Source: GCA-2748575 sp965222725 (lineage in GTDB: Bacteria; Pseudomonadota; Gammaproteobacteria; Pseudomonadales; Ketobacteraceae). From it: a stretch of 64,000 nt of DNA. Position numbers and translations under genes: made by a program. This document shows positions 1 to 9,600 of the stretch, piece by piece; position 1 is the first letter of the stretch; every line of letters starts with the position of its first letter. Location of the stretch: assembly GCA_965222725.1 (NCBI GenBank), contig OZ244969.1, forward strand, positions 5,208,001-5,272,000, read 5' to 3'. The notes under the pieces are model-generated. The model saw only the letters and a list, made by a program, of their open reading frames with translations, did no database searches and was not told the origin of the DNA.

Positions 1-471
1 TTTGTTAAATCCAACCTGTCCGGTGAATTTACCGTGGTTAACCCCTATCTGGTGGCGGAGCTCAAAAAACGGCGCCTGTGGGATAACGTGATGGTGAATG
101 ATCTGAAGTATTACGACGGCTCAGTGCAGAAGATTGATCGCATTCCGGATGACGTGAAAGAAATGTTCCGCACCGCATTTGAGGTGGAACCCCGCTGGCT
201 GGTGGATGCCGCCGCGAGGCGCCAGAAGTGGATTGATCAGGCTCAGTCACTGAACCTGTATATGGCGGAAGCCTCCGGCAAAAAGCTGGATGTGACCTAT
301 CGCATGGCCTGGTTGCGGGGATTGAAAACCACCTATTACCTGCGGGCGGTGGGCGCCACCAGCACGGAAAAATCCACCATTAATACCGGGTCGCTCAATG
401 CCGTGTCATCGGAGCAAGGCGGTGCAAATTTCTGCAGCCTTGATGACCCCACCTGTGAAGCCTGTCAGTAA
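1..471 (+). CDS. nrdA: Ribonucleoside-diphosphate reductase alpha subunit, C-terminal part (5' end outside window)
   Basis: This is the last 156 codons of the large subunit of class Ia ribonucleotide reductase, the cytoplasmic enzyme that makes deoxyribonucleotides. The reading frame is open from base 1. The segment includes the conserved stretch RMAWLRGLKTTYYLR and ends with a C-terminal tail carrying two close cysteines (CEAC). In this family such a pair shuttles electrons from thioredoxin or glutaredoxin to the active site. nrdB follows after 12 bases, so the two subunits are co-transcribed. The promoter, any NrdR boxes and the ATP-cone lie upstream of the window. The family assignment is firm. 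Confidence 0.95.
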   Translation, partial: FVKSNLSGEFTVVNPYLVAELKKRRLWDNVMVNDLKYYDGSVQKIDRIPDDVKEMFRTAFEVEPRWLVDAAARRQKWIDQAQSLNLYMAEASGKKLDVTYRMAWLRGLKTTYYLRAVGATSTEKSTINTGSLNAVSSEQGGANFCSLDDPTCEACQ

Positions 472-483
472 CGGAGTGCGCCA

Positions 484-1797
484 ATGTTAACCTGGGACGA
501 TTATCATAACACTCACCAAAACGACGCTAACGTAAAGTCTTCGCCGCCACCGGCTATGCCGGAGGAACAGAGCTCGGTGGATCAGCAAAGCAGCGCCCGG
601 ATGGAATATCGCGAGCAGCCCCTGGCAAAACATGATCGACGGCAGCCCGAACCGGTACAGCAGCCGCTCATAGAAGAAGAGCCTGTAGACCTGAAAAAAA
701 CCGACTTTCGTGAAAAGGCCCGTGACAGTCTCAAGCACCTGGATATTGCTCCAGGTTTGCGGGAACTGGAAATGGGCGCCTCGCGAGTGCGGGTAGACGA
801 CAAGCGCATGATTAACTGCCGTGCGGATGTCAATCAGCTGGTGCCGTTCAAATACGACTGGGCCTGGCAGAAATATCTGGATGGCTGTGCTAACCACTGG
901 ATGCCGCAGGAAATCAACATGACCGCCGATGTGGCCCTGTGGAAATCCAAAGACGGCCTGTCGGATGACGAACGTTCCATTGTAAAACGCAGCCTGGGAT
1001 TCTTTTCCACCGCCGATTCCCTGGTGGCCAATAACCTGGTGCTGGCCCTGTATCGCCATGTATCCAACCCGGAGTGCCGGCAATATATTCTGCGCCAGGC
1101 CTTTGAAGAAGCTATTCATACCCACGCCTATCAATACTGTGTGGAATCCCTGGCCATGGACGAAGGCGAAGTGTTCAACATGTATCGCGAGGTACCCTCT
1201 GTCGCCAAGAAGGCTGCCTGGGCGCTGCAGTATACCCAGGAACTGGGCGATCCCGCTTTTATCACCGGCACACCTCAGGCCGATCAGCGGCTGCTGAAAA
1301 ACCTGATCGCGTTTTACTGTGTGATGGAAGGTATTTTCTTTTACTGCGGCTTTACCCAGATTCTGTCCATGGGGCGGCGCAACAAAATGACCGGTGTAGC
1401 CGAGCAGTTTCAGTACATTCTGCGGGACGAATCCATGCACCTGAATTTTGGTATTGATGTGATCAACCAGATCAAGCTGGAAAACCCGCACCTGTGGGAT
1501 GACACCTTCAAGGCCAGTGTGATCCAGATGCTGGTGGAAGGCACCCAACTGGAGATTGAATACGCCAAAGACACCATGCCCCGCGGCGTGCTGGGCATGA
1601 ACGCCAACATGATGGAGGAATACCTGCAGTTTATCTGCAACCGCCGCCTGGCGCAGCTGGGCCTGCCGGAGCAGTATCCGGGGGTAAAAAACCCTTTCCC
1701 CTGGATGTCGGAAATGATGGACCTGCGCAAAGAGAAAAACTTTTTCGAAACCCGTGTCACTGAATATCAGGTAGGAGGTGCATTGTCCTGGGACTGA
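484..1797 (+). CDS. nrdB: Ribonucleoside-diphosphate reductase beta subunit with N-terminal extension
   Basis: This is the small, radical-bearing subunit of class Ia ribonucleotide reductase and the partner of NrdA just upstream. Iron ligands and the radical site can be read directly: D178, then E209, H212 and Y216 in the motif EAIHTHAY, and later DESMHLNFG. The tyrosine at the E. coli Y122 position is present, which argues against a class Ic (Phe) enzyme. The protein is 437 residues, against about 375 in E. coli. Roughly the first 100 residues are a Gln/Pro/Glu-rich extension, and the core starts near residue 110. A GGAGT-like ribosome site precedes the ATG. An intrinsic terminator follows at 1858. 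Confidence 0.95.
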   Translation: MLTWDDYHNTHQNDANVKSSPPPAMPEEQSSVDQQSSARMEYREQPLAKHDRRQPEPVQQPLIEEEPVDLKKTDFREKARDSLKHLDIAPGLRELEMGASRVRVDDKRMINCRADVNQLVPFKYDWAWQKYLDGCANHWMPQEINMTADVALWKSKDGLSDDERSIVKRSLGFFSTADSLVANNLVLALYRHVSNPECRQYILRQAFEEAIHTHAYQYCVESLAMDEGEVFNMYREVPSVAKKAAWALQYTQELGDPAFITGTPQADQRLLKNLIAFYCVMEGIFFYCGFTQILSMGRRNKMTGVAEQFQYILRDESMHLNFGIDVINQIKLENPHLWDDTFKASVIQMLVEGTQLEIEYAKDTMPRGVLGMNANMMEEYLQFICNRRLAQLGLPEQYPGVKNPFPWMSEMMDLRKEKNFFETRVTEYQVGGALSWD

Positions 1798-1857
1798 GCA
1801 ATCGATGAATCCATAACAATAACCCGTCAGGAAAAGGCGGGAATCCGCGCTGTACTC

Positions 1858-1894
1858 AAGCCCCGAAGCCCGCGAACTTCCGGGGCTTTTTCTT
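1858..1894 (+). terminator. Rho-independent terminator of nrdAB
   Basis: The arms AAGCCCCG (1858-1865) and CGGGGCTT (1881-1888) pair, and a run of T broken by one C follows. It lies 60 bases after the nrdB stop codon and fits the end of the nrdAB transcript. Confidence 0.8.
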
Positions 1895-2013
1895 TTCCGA
1901 GCCGAAATCTGTAATTTTCACATTCTGAATCCCACATTCCACCATGACGATTGTGCTGTTATATGCTGTAATTAGCCCAATTCGGGGAGCAGCAAAGGAA
2001 ATTTCAGGACACG

Positions 2014-3048
2014 ATGGAAGATGCGACCTTAGTACAGCCAGCCAGCAGTCATCTGGTGTTGCGTTCCATGAACGGCGACGGGGTATTCCCGTTGGCCGGC
2101 GAAATGCTTGTGGGCCGTGAGGTGGAATGCGATATTCCCCTGGAATCCGGGCATATTTCCCGGTATCACTCCAAAATCAGTGTTTCCCCCAACGGCATTT
2201 TTATTGAAGACCTGAAGTCCACCAACGGCACCTATGTCAATGGCAACCGCATTGGCAACCGCACCCGCATTGGTGTGGGCGATGAAGTGGCATTTCATGA
2301 AATTCGCTTTCGTATCGTGTCGGATGAATCCGGTGATGCCGATGCCACTCTGATGGGCGGCCCCGTGACCAGCGCAGCGCCGGCCGCTGCACCTGTGCCC
2401 GAACCGGAAGATACCAACCCCCATATTCGCGACAGCATTACCCTGGAAGCCCCTGCCCGCCCCCAGACACGGCCACAACCCGTACCGGCGACCACGCCTG
2501 TTGAGCCCTACCCGGAAGAGGAAGTCGGCGAGAACACCCAATTACTGAGCGCCACCCACCTGCATCGCCTGGTGGACCGGAGCCAGCACGCCCAGCGGGA
2601 TGTAAAAGCCGGTTCCGGCGCCCGGCTGATCGTGCTCACCGCGCCTTTAAGAGGCAAGGTTTTCACACTGGAAGGCGCCCATATGGGCAAGGTATGGCAT
2701 ATCGGCCGGGACAACACGTCCGATATCTGTATTAACGACAAAACCATTTCCAACCACCACGCCAAGCTGAACAAGGTGCCCAATGGTTACCTGCTCACGG
2801 CGCTGGAGGCCAAGAACGGGGTGATCGTGAATGGCCGCTCGGAAGACCGGGTATTTCTGAGTCAGGATGACAAGATTCAGATGGGTCGGATTGAGCTGAG
2901 TTTCAAGGACGATAAAGGCGAAAAGGTCATTGAAACCGATGAGGATGACCTGCTCAACGAACAGATTCGGAACACACGTCGCCTGGTGATTGGGGCGCTG
3001 GTGACGCTGACGGTGCTGGTTGGGGCGGTGTTGTTGAATATGTCCTGA
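2014..3048 (+). CDS. Double FHA-domain protein with C-terminal membrane anchor
   Basis: This 344-residue protein has two forkhead-associated domains, which in this family bind phosphothreonine peptides. The first (about residues 20-105) has GREVECD, a Ser/His pair in SGHISRYHSK and STNGTYVNG. The second (about 215-300) has GRDNTSD, SNHHAK and KNGVIVNG. A Pro/Ala/Glu-rich linker of about 90 residues separates them. The last 20 residues (VIGALVTLTVLVGAVLLNMS) form one membrane segment, so the FHA domains probably face the cytoplasm. No kinase or phosphatase gene is adjacent, so the partner is unknown. It stands alone between the nrdB terminator and the convergent DUF3570 gene. Confidence 0.85.
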   Translation: MEDATLVQPASSHLVLRSMNGDGVFPLAGEMLVGREVECDIPLESGHISRYHSKISVSPNGIFIEDLKSTNGTYVNGNRIGNRTRIGVGDEVAFHEIRFRIVSDESGDADATLMGGPVTSAAPAAAPVPEPEDTNPHIRDSITLEAPARPQTRPQPVPATTPVEPYPEEEVGENTQLLSATHLHRLVDRSQHAQRDVKAGSGARLIVLTAPLRGKVFTLEGAHMGKVWHIGRDNTSDICINDKTISNHHAKLNKVPNGYLLTALEAKNGVIVNGRSEDRVFLSQDDKIQMGRIELSFKDDKGEKVIETDEDDLLNEQIRNTRRLVIGALVTLTVLVGAVLLNMS

Positions 3049-3056
3049 AGCTTAAG

Positions 3057-4253
3057 TCAGTACACAGCCGTAAAGAAGAAGCGTATTACCCCGGCATCAA
3101 ACTCATAGAGATCTTCCTGCCCCAGCTCATGAGTTCCTGCCTTACTTTGACGGGCATCCGTAAAATTATCGTACACAAACTTCATATAGTCGTAATAAAG
3201 TGACACGGAAGCACGCTCAATAAAACTCCAGCCATTTGGCAAGAACTCCCACTTTGCACCGACCCCGTAAGTTGTCGTTGAGTAATCAGACAACTCCTTG
3301 TCCCTTCCATAAAAATTGGGAATATTGGTTAACTGGTCACGGGCATCAATAAAGTTATAGTAAAAAGAGGCGTCGCTTTGTTGATAATACCGGTATTTAA
3401 AATCCAGCGTTACCGGATAATCTTCCAGTGGGTGGGTATATCCGAATTCGACGTTACGCCCCTGGATATCCCATGAATCAGAGTAGTATCTGAACTCACC
3501 CCGGAAGGCTGCCCTATATGGTAAAAAATATTTAAACCGGATGGCGATGGCATCGCTGGTACGGGTTTCGGGGTACTTCTCGGCTTCTACTGCATCGGAG
3601 AAGCTGGTGTCGTTTTGCCTGAGAATCAGACTCTTCCGATAGGGGTTTTGCAAATAACCCTCTTCAGTGACAGTTTCAACATTCAAGGCAACAATCAGCT
3701 TTTTGGTAATAATCTGCGATACCGAAACCCGGTAATTCTGCCGGTCCAGAGTTTTCTGTAGCTCCTCATTTCCGGTGGCACTGATTTCATCATCTCCCAT
3801 GCCAAAGCCGATAGAGATGTTGGTCAGATCACCGAAAAAGTCCTGGCTGACGCCAAAAAAATAAGTCTCAGCTTCGTAATCGTTTTCACTACTATTGGTG
3901 TAAGAAAAACTCAGAATGCTTTTCTCATTGAGAAAATCCAGACCAACAGACTGTTCCGTACGCTTTTCGGTATAGGGGCTGCCGAAACTCTGAACATCTA
4001 TAGAAGCACTGGTTACGTTGTCCACATAGTAATTGGCACTTACCGAAACCTTGTCCAAAAAGTTCTTTCGCACTAAAACGGAGGGGCCGCTGATAGTGAC
4101 ACCGCCACCATCGTACTCATGATACATAATATCCGCCCTTTCCTCGGGCAGAATGGTGGCTGACGCCCAGAAAGGAACAAGCACGCCTATCAATAGCCAA
4201 AGACTGACACCTGCGCTATTCCCTGTTCCCCTTTTCAACGACAACCACCTCAT
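3057..4253 (-). CDS. DUF3570 outer-membrane beta-barrel protein
   Basis: This predicted exported protein has a signal peptide (VSLWLLIGVLVPFWASA) followed by many alternating hydrophobic/polar aromatic-rich strands. It ends in FFFTAVY, with the terminal aromatic typical of outer-membrane barrels. Length and pattern match the DUF3570 family, whose function is not established. I place the start at the ATG at 4253. An in-frame TTG at 4289 would add 12 residues that do not look like a signal peptide. It is the last gene of a five-gene minus-strand operon (SH3-barrel, barrel, TlpA, DUF4266, DUF3570) and lies 48 bases after the DUF4266 gene. Confidence 0.8.
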   Translation of the reverse strand: MRWLSLKRGTGNSAGVSLWLLIGVLVPFWASATILPEERADIMYHEYDGGGVTISGPSVLVRKNFLDKVSVSANYYVDNVTSASIDVQSFGSPYTEKRTEQSVGLDFLNEKSILSFSYTNSSENDYEAETYFFGVSQDFFGDLTNISIGFGMGDDEISATGNEELQKTLDRQNYRVSVSQIITKKLIVALNVETVTEEGYLQNPYRKSLILRQNDTSFSDAVEAEKYPETRTSDAIAIRFKYFLPYRAAFRGEFRYYSDSWDIQGRNVEFGYTHPLEDYPVTLDFKYRYYQQSDASFYYNFIDARDQLTNIPNFYGRDKELSDYSTTTYGVGAKWEFLPNGWSFIERASVSLYYDYMKFVYDNFTDARQSKAGTHELGQEDLYEFDAGVIRFFFTAVY

Positions 4254-4301
4254 ACCAGATCCAGCTTCCCCGACTCGGATATCCGTCAATTATTTTTCGT
4301 T

Positions 4302-4529
4302 CTAGTTACAGCCGCAGCCACCGCCACCGCCGCCTTCGGCACCGCGGGCCCCTTCGCGGGACTGATACACGTGGTGCATGTAGTTGGATGACACCGCATC
4401 CTGCTCAAAGCTCATGATGGGGTCTGCCAGGTAGGATCGCTCATAGGGCTTTACCCAGGGTTGAATACTGCAACCACCAAGGCTCACCATGATCACTACC
4501 GCTAGCCATAATCTGAGTGACGGCATCAT
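4302..4529 (-). CDS. DUF4266 small lipoprotein with Gly/Cys-rich C-terminus
   Basis: This is a 75-residue lipoprotein. Its signal sequence ends in a lipobox (LGGC), so Cys20 is probably lipidated. The mature part contains the family-like motif WVKPYERSYLADPIM, and the protein ends in six glycines and CGCN. DUF4266 proteins commonly occur next to DUF3570 and TlpA-like genes, as here, but their function is unknown. The two C-terminal cysteines could bind a metal or be substrates of the neighbouring thioredoxin-like protein; this is inference. A GGAGG ribosome site five bases before the ATG supports the start. Confidence 0.8.
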   Translation of the reverse strand: MMPSLRLWLAVVIMVSLGGCSIQPWVKPYERSYLADPIMSFEQDAVSSNYMHHVYQSREGARGAEGGGGGGCGCN

Positions 4530-4540
4530 AAATACCTCCG

Positions 4541-5047
4541 TTACTCCCGCAGCAATTTGCGGATGTATTCCTCGTATTCCGCTTCGTCGCCGGGTTTGTA
4601 GCCCCGGTGAATCTCGCGGATATTGCCTTTGCGATCCACCATATAAGTGCTCGGCATGGCCTGAACTTCGTATTTTTCAATCATCTTGTTTTTGCTGTCG
4701 AGTACAACGGGGAAAGACACCGGCACCTCTTTCAGCATTTTGCGGGCGTTTTCCGGCTCTTCGTCCACATTAACCGCCAGCACAGTAAAACCGATTTTTT
4801 TGAACTTGTTGTACAGGTCTTCAATCAGCGGCATTTCAGTCCGGCAGGGCTGGCACCAGGAAGCCCAGAAGTTCACCATCACCACCTGACCCTTGAAATC
4901 ACTCAGCTTTACGGTCTGGCCGTTCAGGCCCGGCAGGGTAATGTCCGGCGCTTTCTGGTTCATTTTAACCGCCGCAACTGCCGACTGGCCCAGCATCAGG
5001 CCCAGGGCCAGTACAACTAACGACAAGGTTCTGGAAACTAACTTCAT
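4541..5047 (-). CDS. TlpA/ResA-like periplasmic thioredoxin
   Basis: This 168-residue exported protein has a signal peptide (residues 1-26) followed by a thioredoxin fold of the TlpA/ResA type. The active site is WCQPC with C65 and C68, preceded by the VMVNFWAS strand. The cis-proline region is AMPSTY. Members reduce or isomerise disulfides outside the cytoplasm, often for cytochrome c or copper-centre assembly. The gene lies 14 bases after the barrel gene and 11 bases before DUF4266, so it is part of the operon. Likely clients are the Cys-containing DUF4266 tail or the haem-c proteins encoded next door; this is inference. A GGAGA site precedes the ATG. Confidence 0.88.
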   Translation of the reverse strand: MKLVSRTLSLVVLALGLMLGQSAVAAVKMNQKAPDITLPGLNGQTVKLSDFKGQVVMVNFWASWCQPCRTEMPLIEDLYNKFKKIGFTVLAVNVDEEPENARKMLKEVPVSFPVVLDSKNKMIEKYEVQAMPSTYMVDRKGNIREIHRGYKPGDEAEYEEYIRKLLRE

Positions 5048-5061
5048 GGCATTCTCCTCAC

Positions 5062-5760
5062 TTAAAAGAATATGCTGGCGCCCGCACGGATTTCGATATT
5101 GTGAGTAATTTCTTCGTCGGCATCACCAAAGGCCTCGGAAATTCTTCCATCCCGCTTGAACACATGATCCCTGACATCGAATCGCAGTGCCAGCCAGTCC
5201 AATAGTATCAGCCGGTAACCGGCCCCGACGTTGATGGTGGTCTCTTTCACGTCAAAAACGTATTCCGTGGTACCCACACCGCCAATCACATAGAACTGGG
5301 AATTAAAGGCCCAGTCACGCCAGACAAAGGCCTCTCCGGGGAAAATATTGATCCCCAAGGATAAATTGTAGTAGGTAAGTTCCAGTTCAGATTCATTAAT
5401 AATGGGGTTCTGGGTAAACCCGGATTCCACCGGCTGCTGCAGATCCGCCATGCCGTAAACCCCTTCGATAAAGAAGTCTTCGGTGACATGGTAAGCCCCT
5501 GTAATCGCGTAGGTTTCATTGGTACCGAAATCCTCAACACTGAACTGGCCGTAATAAAGGCCGATTTCAAAATTCTCGGTATCAATCTCTGCCTCATCCA
5601 GATCAAGCCGCATAATGTAGGGTTCGATCAGCGGAGACGACTCCTGAACTTCCAGATCCCCGTCACTGCCCTCTTCGGCAGCAATCGTGGCCTGACTGAA
5701 CGCGAATATTGACGCTGTGCAAACTAGTCTTAGAAAAAGACGGCAAATCCTATTTTCCAT
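5062..5760 (-). CDS. Small outer-membrane beta-barrel protein
   Basis: This 232-residue exported protein has a signal peptide (about residues 1-27). An acidic segment follows, and then eight or so amphipathic strands ending in AGASIFF, with the terminal Phe of an outer-membrane barrel. Strand motifs such as AITGAYHVTEDFFIEGVYG resemble those in the C-terminal half of the upstream gene, so the two are probably paralogous barrels. Its ATG lies inside the end of the upstream gene (31-base overlap), which suggests translational coupling. The function is unknown. Confidence 0.75.
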   Translation of the reverse strand: MENRICRLFLRLVCTASIFAFSQATIAAEEGSDGDLEVQESSPLIEPYIMRLDLDEAEIDTENFEIGLYYGQFSVEDFGTNETYAITGAYHVTEDFFIEGVYGMADLQQPVESGFTQNPIINESELELTYYNLSLGINIFPGEAFVWRDWAFNSQFYVIGGVGTTEYVFDVKETTINVGAGYRLILLDWLALRFDVRDHVFKRDGRISEAFGDADEEITHNIEIRAGASIFF

Positions 5761-6479
5761 TCGTCAGTCTCGTCGTTGTCGTTTTTGCTGGTTAATTCAA
5801 TGGCGCGCCGGTAACCGGCACGGAACAGAAAGCTGCGGGTAAGGTAAGTCCGGATACCGGCAGCCACATGCACTGTTTTGTCAGAGGAATCCGATTCCTG
5901 CGCGGTATCGAACTGGGATTCGGTGGTCTCTACCCGCCCCATGCCAATGCCAAAATAAGGGGTGGTGCGATAGTAGGTAAAGGGTTCATGCAGAATGCTG
6001 AGAAAATAGGCCTGTTTGGACTCTTCGCCTACCAGCATGTCCTGATAGTGTAATTCCAGGGACAGATTATTGGTAAAGTGAAAGGCGCCATAGACGGACA
6101 ACAGATCGTAACGGGTGTCGTGGGCGCCACCCATAAAACCCAGCTCCCAGGTGCGTTCCAGATAGCCTTCGTAGGTTTCTTTCTTGAACTGCACGTAATC
6201 GCCGGATGCTTTAACGGTTTTTTCCAGGTCTTCGCGGTGGACCCAGCCGACTTTCTCACGTTCTGTGCGTATCTTGAACCAGTCGGTGCGCCGCTTGATC
6301 ACTTCAATCCATTCGCCCCGCTCCGCCACGTAGAAAACGGGATAGCCGCGGCCGGGGCCGGTACGCAGATCGATATAGGCTTCAACCACTTCAACGGAGG
6401 GATATTTGTCTTCAGCCTGAATACTAAATGACAAACTCCAAAGGCAGGCAATAATGAGGAACGGGCTGATGAATCTCAT
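5730..6479 (-). CDS. SH3-domain outer-membrane beta-barrel protein
   Basis: This is a 249-residue exported protein. After a signal peptide (residues 1-22) comes a bacterial SH3 domain (about 28-85: VVEAYIDLRTGPGRGYPVFY, then WFKIRTEREKVGWVHREDL). A beta-barrel of about 140 residues follows, ending in IGFAVFF. Bacterial SH3 domains usually bind peptidoglycan or peptide stems, so it may tie the barrel to the cell wall; this is inference. It is the first gene of the minus-strand operon running to 3057. Confidence 0.78.
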   Translation of the reverse strand: MRFISPFLIIACLWSLSFSIQAEDKYPSVEVVEAYIDLRTGPGRGYPVFYVAERGEWIEVIKRRTDWFKIRTEREKVGWVHREDLEKTVKASGDYVQFKKETYEGYLERTWELGFMGGAHDTRYDLLSVYGAFHFTNNLSLELHYQDMLVGEESKQAYFLSILHEPFTYYRTTPYFGIGMGRVETTESQFDTAQESDSSDKTVHVAAGIRTYLTRSFLFRAGYRRAIELTSKNDNDETDEWKIGFAVFF

Positions 6480-6594
6480 GAATCTTGGAATATGCGCCTT
6501 AATCTGGGGTTATTTGTTGTGGTTATTATGGGGCAGTCCCGTAAGCGTTTGTTTTTGCACCGACAATTCTATTGCATGATACGGGGATCGGCCA

Positions 6595-6626
6595 GCTTAT
6601 ACCAGTATCAAAGGCTGAGCCGATCC
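6595..6626. repeat. Inverted repeat between the HzsA-like gene and the barrel operon
   Basis: GGATCGGC (6595-6602) pairs with GCCGATCC (6619-6626), and inner AGC/GCT bases extend the stem. It lies just after the stop of the HzsA-like gene and about 115 bases before the SH3-barrel gene. There is no T-run, so it may be a weak transcript end or an mRNA-stabilising hairpin. Confidence 0.45.
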
Positions 6627-6649
6627 ACATTTCAGCAAATGCTTAATTT

Positions 6650-9600
6650 TTAGTCAGGCACATCAAAGGGGTTGTTGTAGTAGGCGGAGCCGATATCCAG
6701 CCATTCCCAGAGCAGCTTGAGTTCGGATTCGCTGAACAGGCCGGTGGCGCTGTGATCGAAATCCGACGCCCCCATCACCACGTTCTGACCCAGCCCGCAG
6801 TCAAAATAGCTGTAGGTAAAGCCCGGCTCAAACAGGCGCCGGAACTGATTAGAGAAGCGTGCCCCCGCACGGGACAGACGCGCGTTCAGCCCCAGGCTAC
6901 TTTCAAGAATGGAATAACTCAGCGGGACGGGGTGACCATCATCATCCAGGACCAGCACCTCCTCCTGACCTATAACCTCCCCTTCCTCGTCCAGAATATC
7001 TACAATTTCCGTCTGATTCACGATATTGGGATTGATCAGGCGACCATCTTCCCAGCGATAACAGTAGTTGCCACCCCCTTGCTTCTCCAACTCAGGAATC
7101 ACGTTACCGTCTCCATCCTGAGCTGACAGGTTCTGGGCCTCAACGCTGGTACCGTCACCCTGGTCGATAAAGGCAAAGTTGTTCTGCACCAGATCGCGGA
7201 ACGAAGCAGCCAGGTTATTCTCGATTTCACCTGTCAGAGACAGTTGCCCGGCCGGAATCTGCGCCGTACCGTCATCCGGGTTCACATTACTGTGGCAATC
7301 AACGCACTTGTAGGTCACCGGGCCATCTACCGTGGTCACATTACGGGTCACTTCCCAGAGCGGTTGTATATGGGTTTCATAATTAATGACCGTGCGGCAG
7401 AAAGCATTCCAGTCATCAATACATTCGCCACGATTGAATGGCAAAGCGCCACGAGTTGCGTCACCCAGATCCACCCCCGCGTCATACACGGAGCGAATGG
7501 TACTAAAGCGATGAGCAAAAGATTCGTCAGCTGCACGCTGGTTGGTGTCGGTCCACACATCCTGAAAAACCACATCAGGGATCAGTTTCGCCCTGCGGGT
7601 ATCGATACGCACGTAGACTTCTGCCATGGTTTCGCCTGCCAGTGGCAGGCAGGTTTGCGTGGCTGAGCCATCCTGCGCCACACTGATATCCACCTCATAG
7701 GCCAGAGCGCTGGTATTGGGGAACATGGTCATGGAGGATGCGCCACTGTTGAGGCTGGAAGCCTGGGCATCCGGGCGACCGTGGGGATAAGTACTGTCGG
7801 TGCTGTGGCAGCCACTGCATTCACGAACTTCCCCCGGGCGCACCTGCATCCAGTTCATGTGATCAACACTGCCGTCAATTCGACGACCATACTGATCCAC
7901 AATCGTCAGCATCAGGGGAACATCCGCCGGCACCTTCACTTTAACCGAGCCATCAGGTTGCACGGGTGCGTAGCCCAGAATTTCCCGCATAAAGGGACCA
8001 AACTGGGCGCGGTTACGTCCCGGAATCTCTTTCACATCAGGATCAATGTTATAAACCGGCTTTTCGAAACGTACAAAACGGGCACTGCGTTGGTCGGCAG
8101 AATAATTTACAGGATCTCTCAGCTGGCTGATGCTGGTCACGCCATCCGGCGCCCAATTGGTATTAAAGCTGCCATCCAGATCATAGACACTACGGATGTG
8201 GATCATGCCGAAGTCATCATTTTCAACAAAGAAGGCCGGGTCACAGGTTTCATCGTTGGGCGTGGCCACGACAATAGGTGTATCCGGTATGGAGGTTGGC
8301 GTGGTCCTGGGTTGCACCAGAAAAATCTCGGTATAAGGTTCCTGATCGCCATCTCCCAGCACCAGGGGTATCTGGGTATTGCGATCAAAGTCATACAACC
8401 AGAGTCCGTAATTGGGCGGCGCTTCCTGAATGTCTTCATCATCAAGATCGACACCACGGCAACTGCGCACCGTGTTGTCGTCATTCAGAATACGGCAGAT
8501 ACTCAGACTGATGATGGCACGGTTGGTGCCATCGGCCAGACGAGTAATGGCACTGACTCTGCCGTCCGGAAAAATCACATCCTGGTTTTCCGGCGCAACA
8601 AGATCCAGCAAACTGACACCGCTGCCCGTTTGCGAAGAAGAAGCCAGCGGCGTGCCCACATCGACGAAATTATTGATATCGATAGATACCAGAGTTTCTA
8701 CCGGATCAATCAGCTCCGGGTTATCCTCGTCACCGGACAGGTTCACATCATCAAAAGGTCGCAATACGGCAATCAACTGATCCTGCCCGGGAAAGATTCT
8801 CGGCTTGCTGAACTGAAAAGCGGTATTAGCGGTATAAAACGCATCGAATACTTCATTGCTGCCATAGGCACTGGCAAACTGCCCCCTGAGCACAGCAGCC
8901 ATTGCCTCCTGGCTGCGATAACCAAACACAATTTCCAGTTGGGAGCCATCGGGGTTCATGCGGTAAAAACTCACCTGATCCCGGTTGTTTTGCGCGTCCC
9001 ATCGGGAAAACACCACTTTGCCACTGGGCAGCAATACGGGATCAAAGTCATGGCTGAGGTTAAAGGTCACCTGTTCGATCGCCGTCAGGTTACGGTTACC
9101 ATCAAACTCGGCTATGTGAAGCGCAAAACCGGGGCCGTAACGTTCGTCCTCGTCATCCACTTCCACCTGATAGGCATATTGGGGCTTACCTTCATCCAGC
9201 AGGATTGTACCGGTACGTTGCTGCCGGCTGGATGAAAATATAATGCGGCCGTCTGCCAGATAGTGGGGAGTAATGTCATGGCCCAATGCCGCATCACCGG
9301 CATTCATGATGGGATACACTTCACCGCTGGCAAAGTTGTATTCATACAGGTTCCACACCGAAGGCTGCTCTTCATCCTCGGCCACGGTATCGTCGTACGG
9401 GCCCCGGGCGGCAAACACCATCAACTGGCCGTCGTAGGAAATATTAATACCGCGAACATCACTCAGGGCGCCTTCACCAAAAATCATTCGGGAAATATTG
9501 GTTTCAGCGGCATCGCTGCTGGCACGGGCACGCACAAACAACTGGGCACCGGGATTAAAACGATCCAGATCCACCAGGTTTCCCGAATCATCCGCTGTTG

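Noticed and set aside
487..1548. Long minus-strand ORF over nrdB
   Set aside because: It mirrors a firmly identified gene in another frame and has no family resemblance or ribosome site.
7781..9235. 484-codon plus-strand ORF opposite the HzsA-like gene
   Set aside because: It is a shadow of the minus-strand gene, whose signal, haem motifs and propeller repeats are clear; the plus-strand frame shows no motif.
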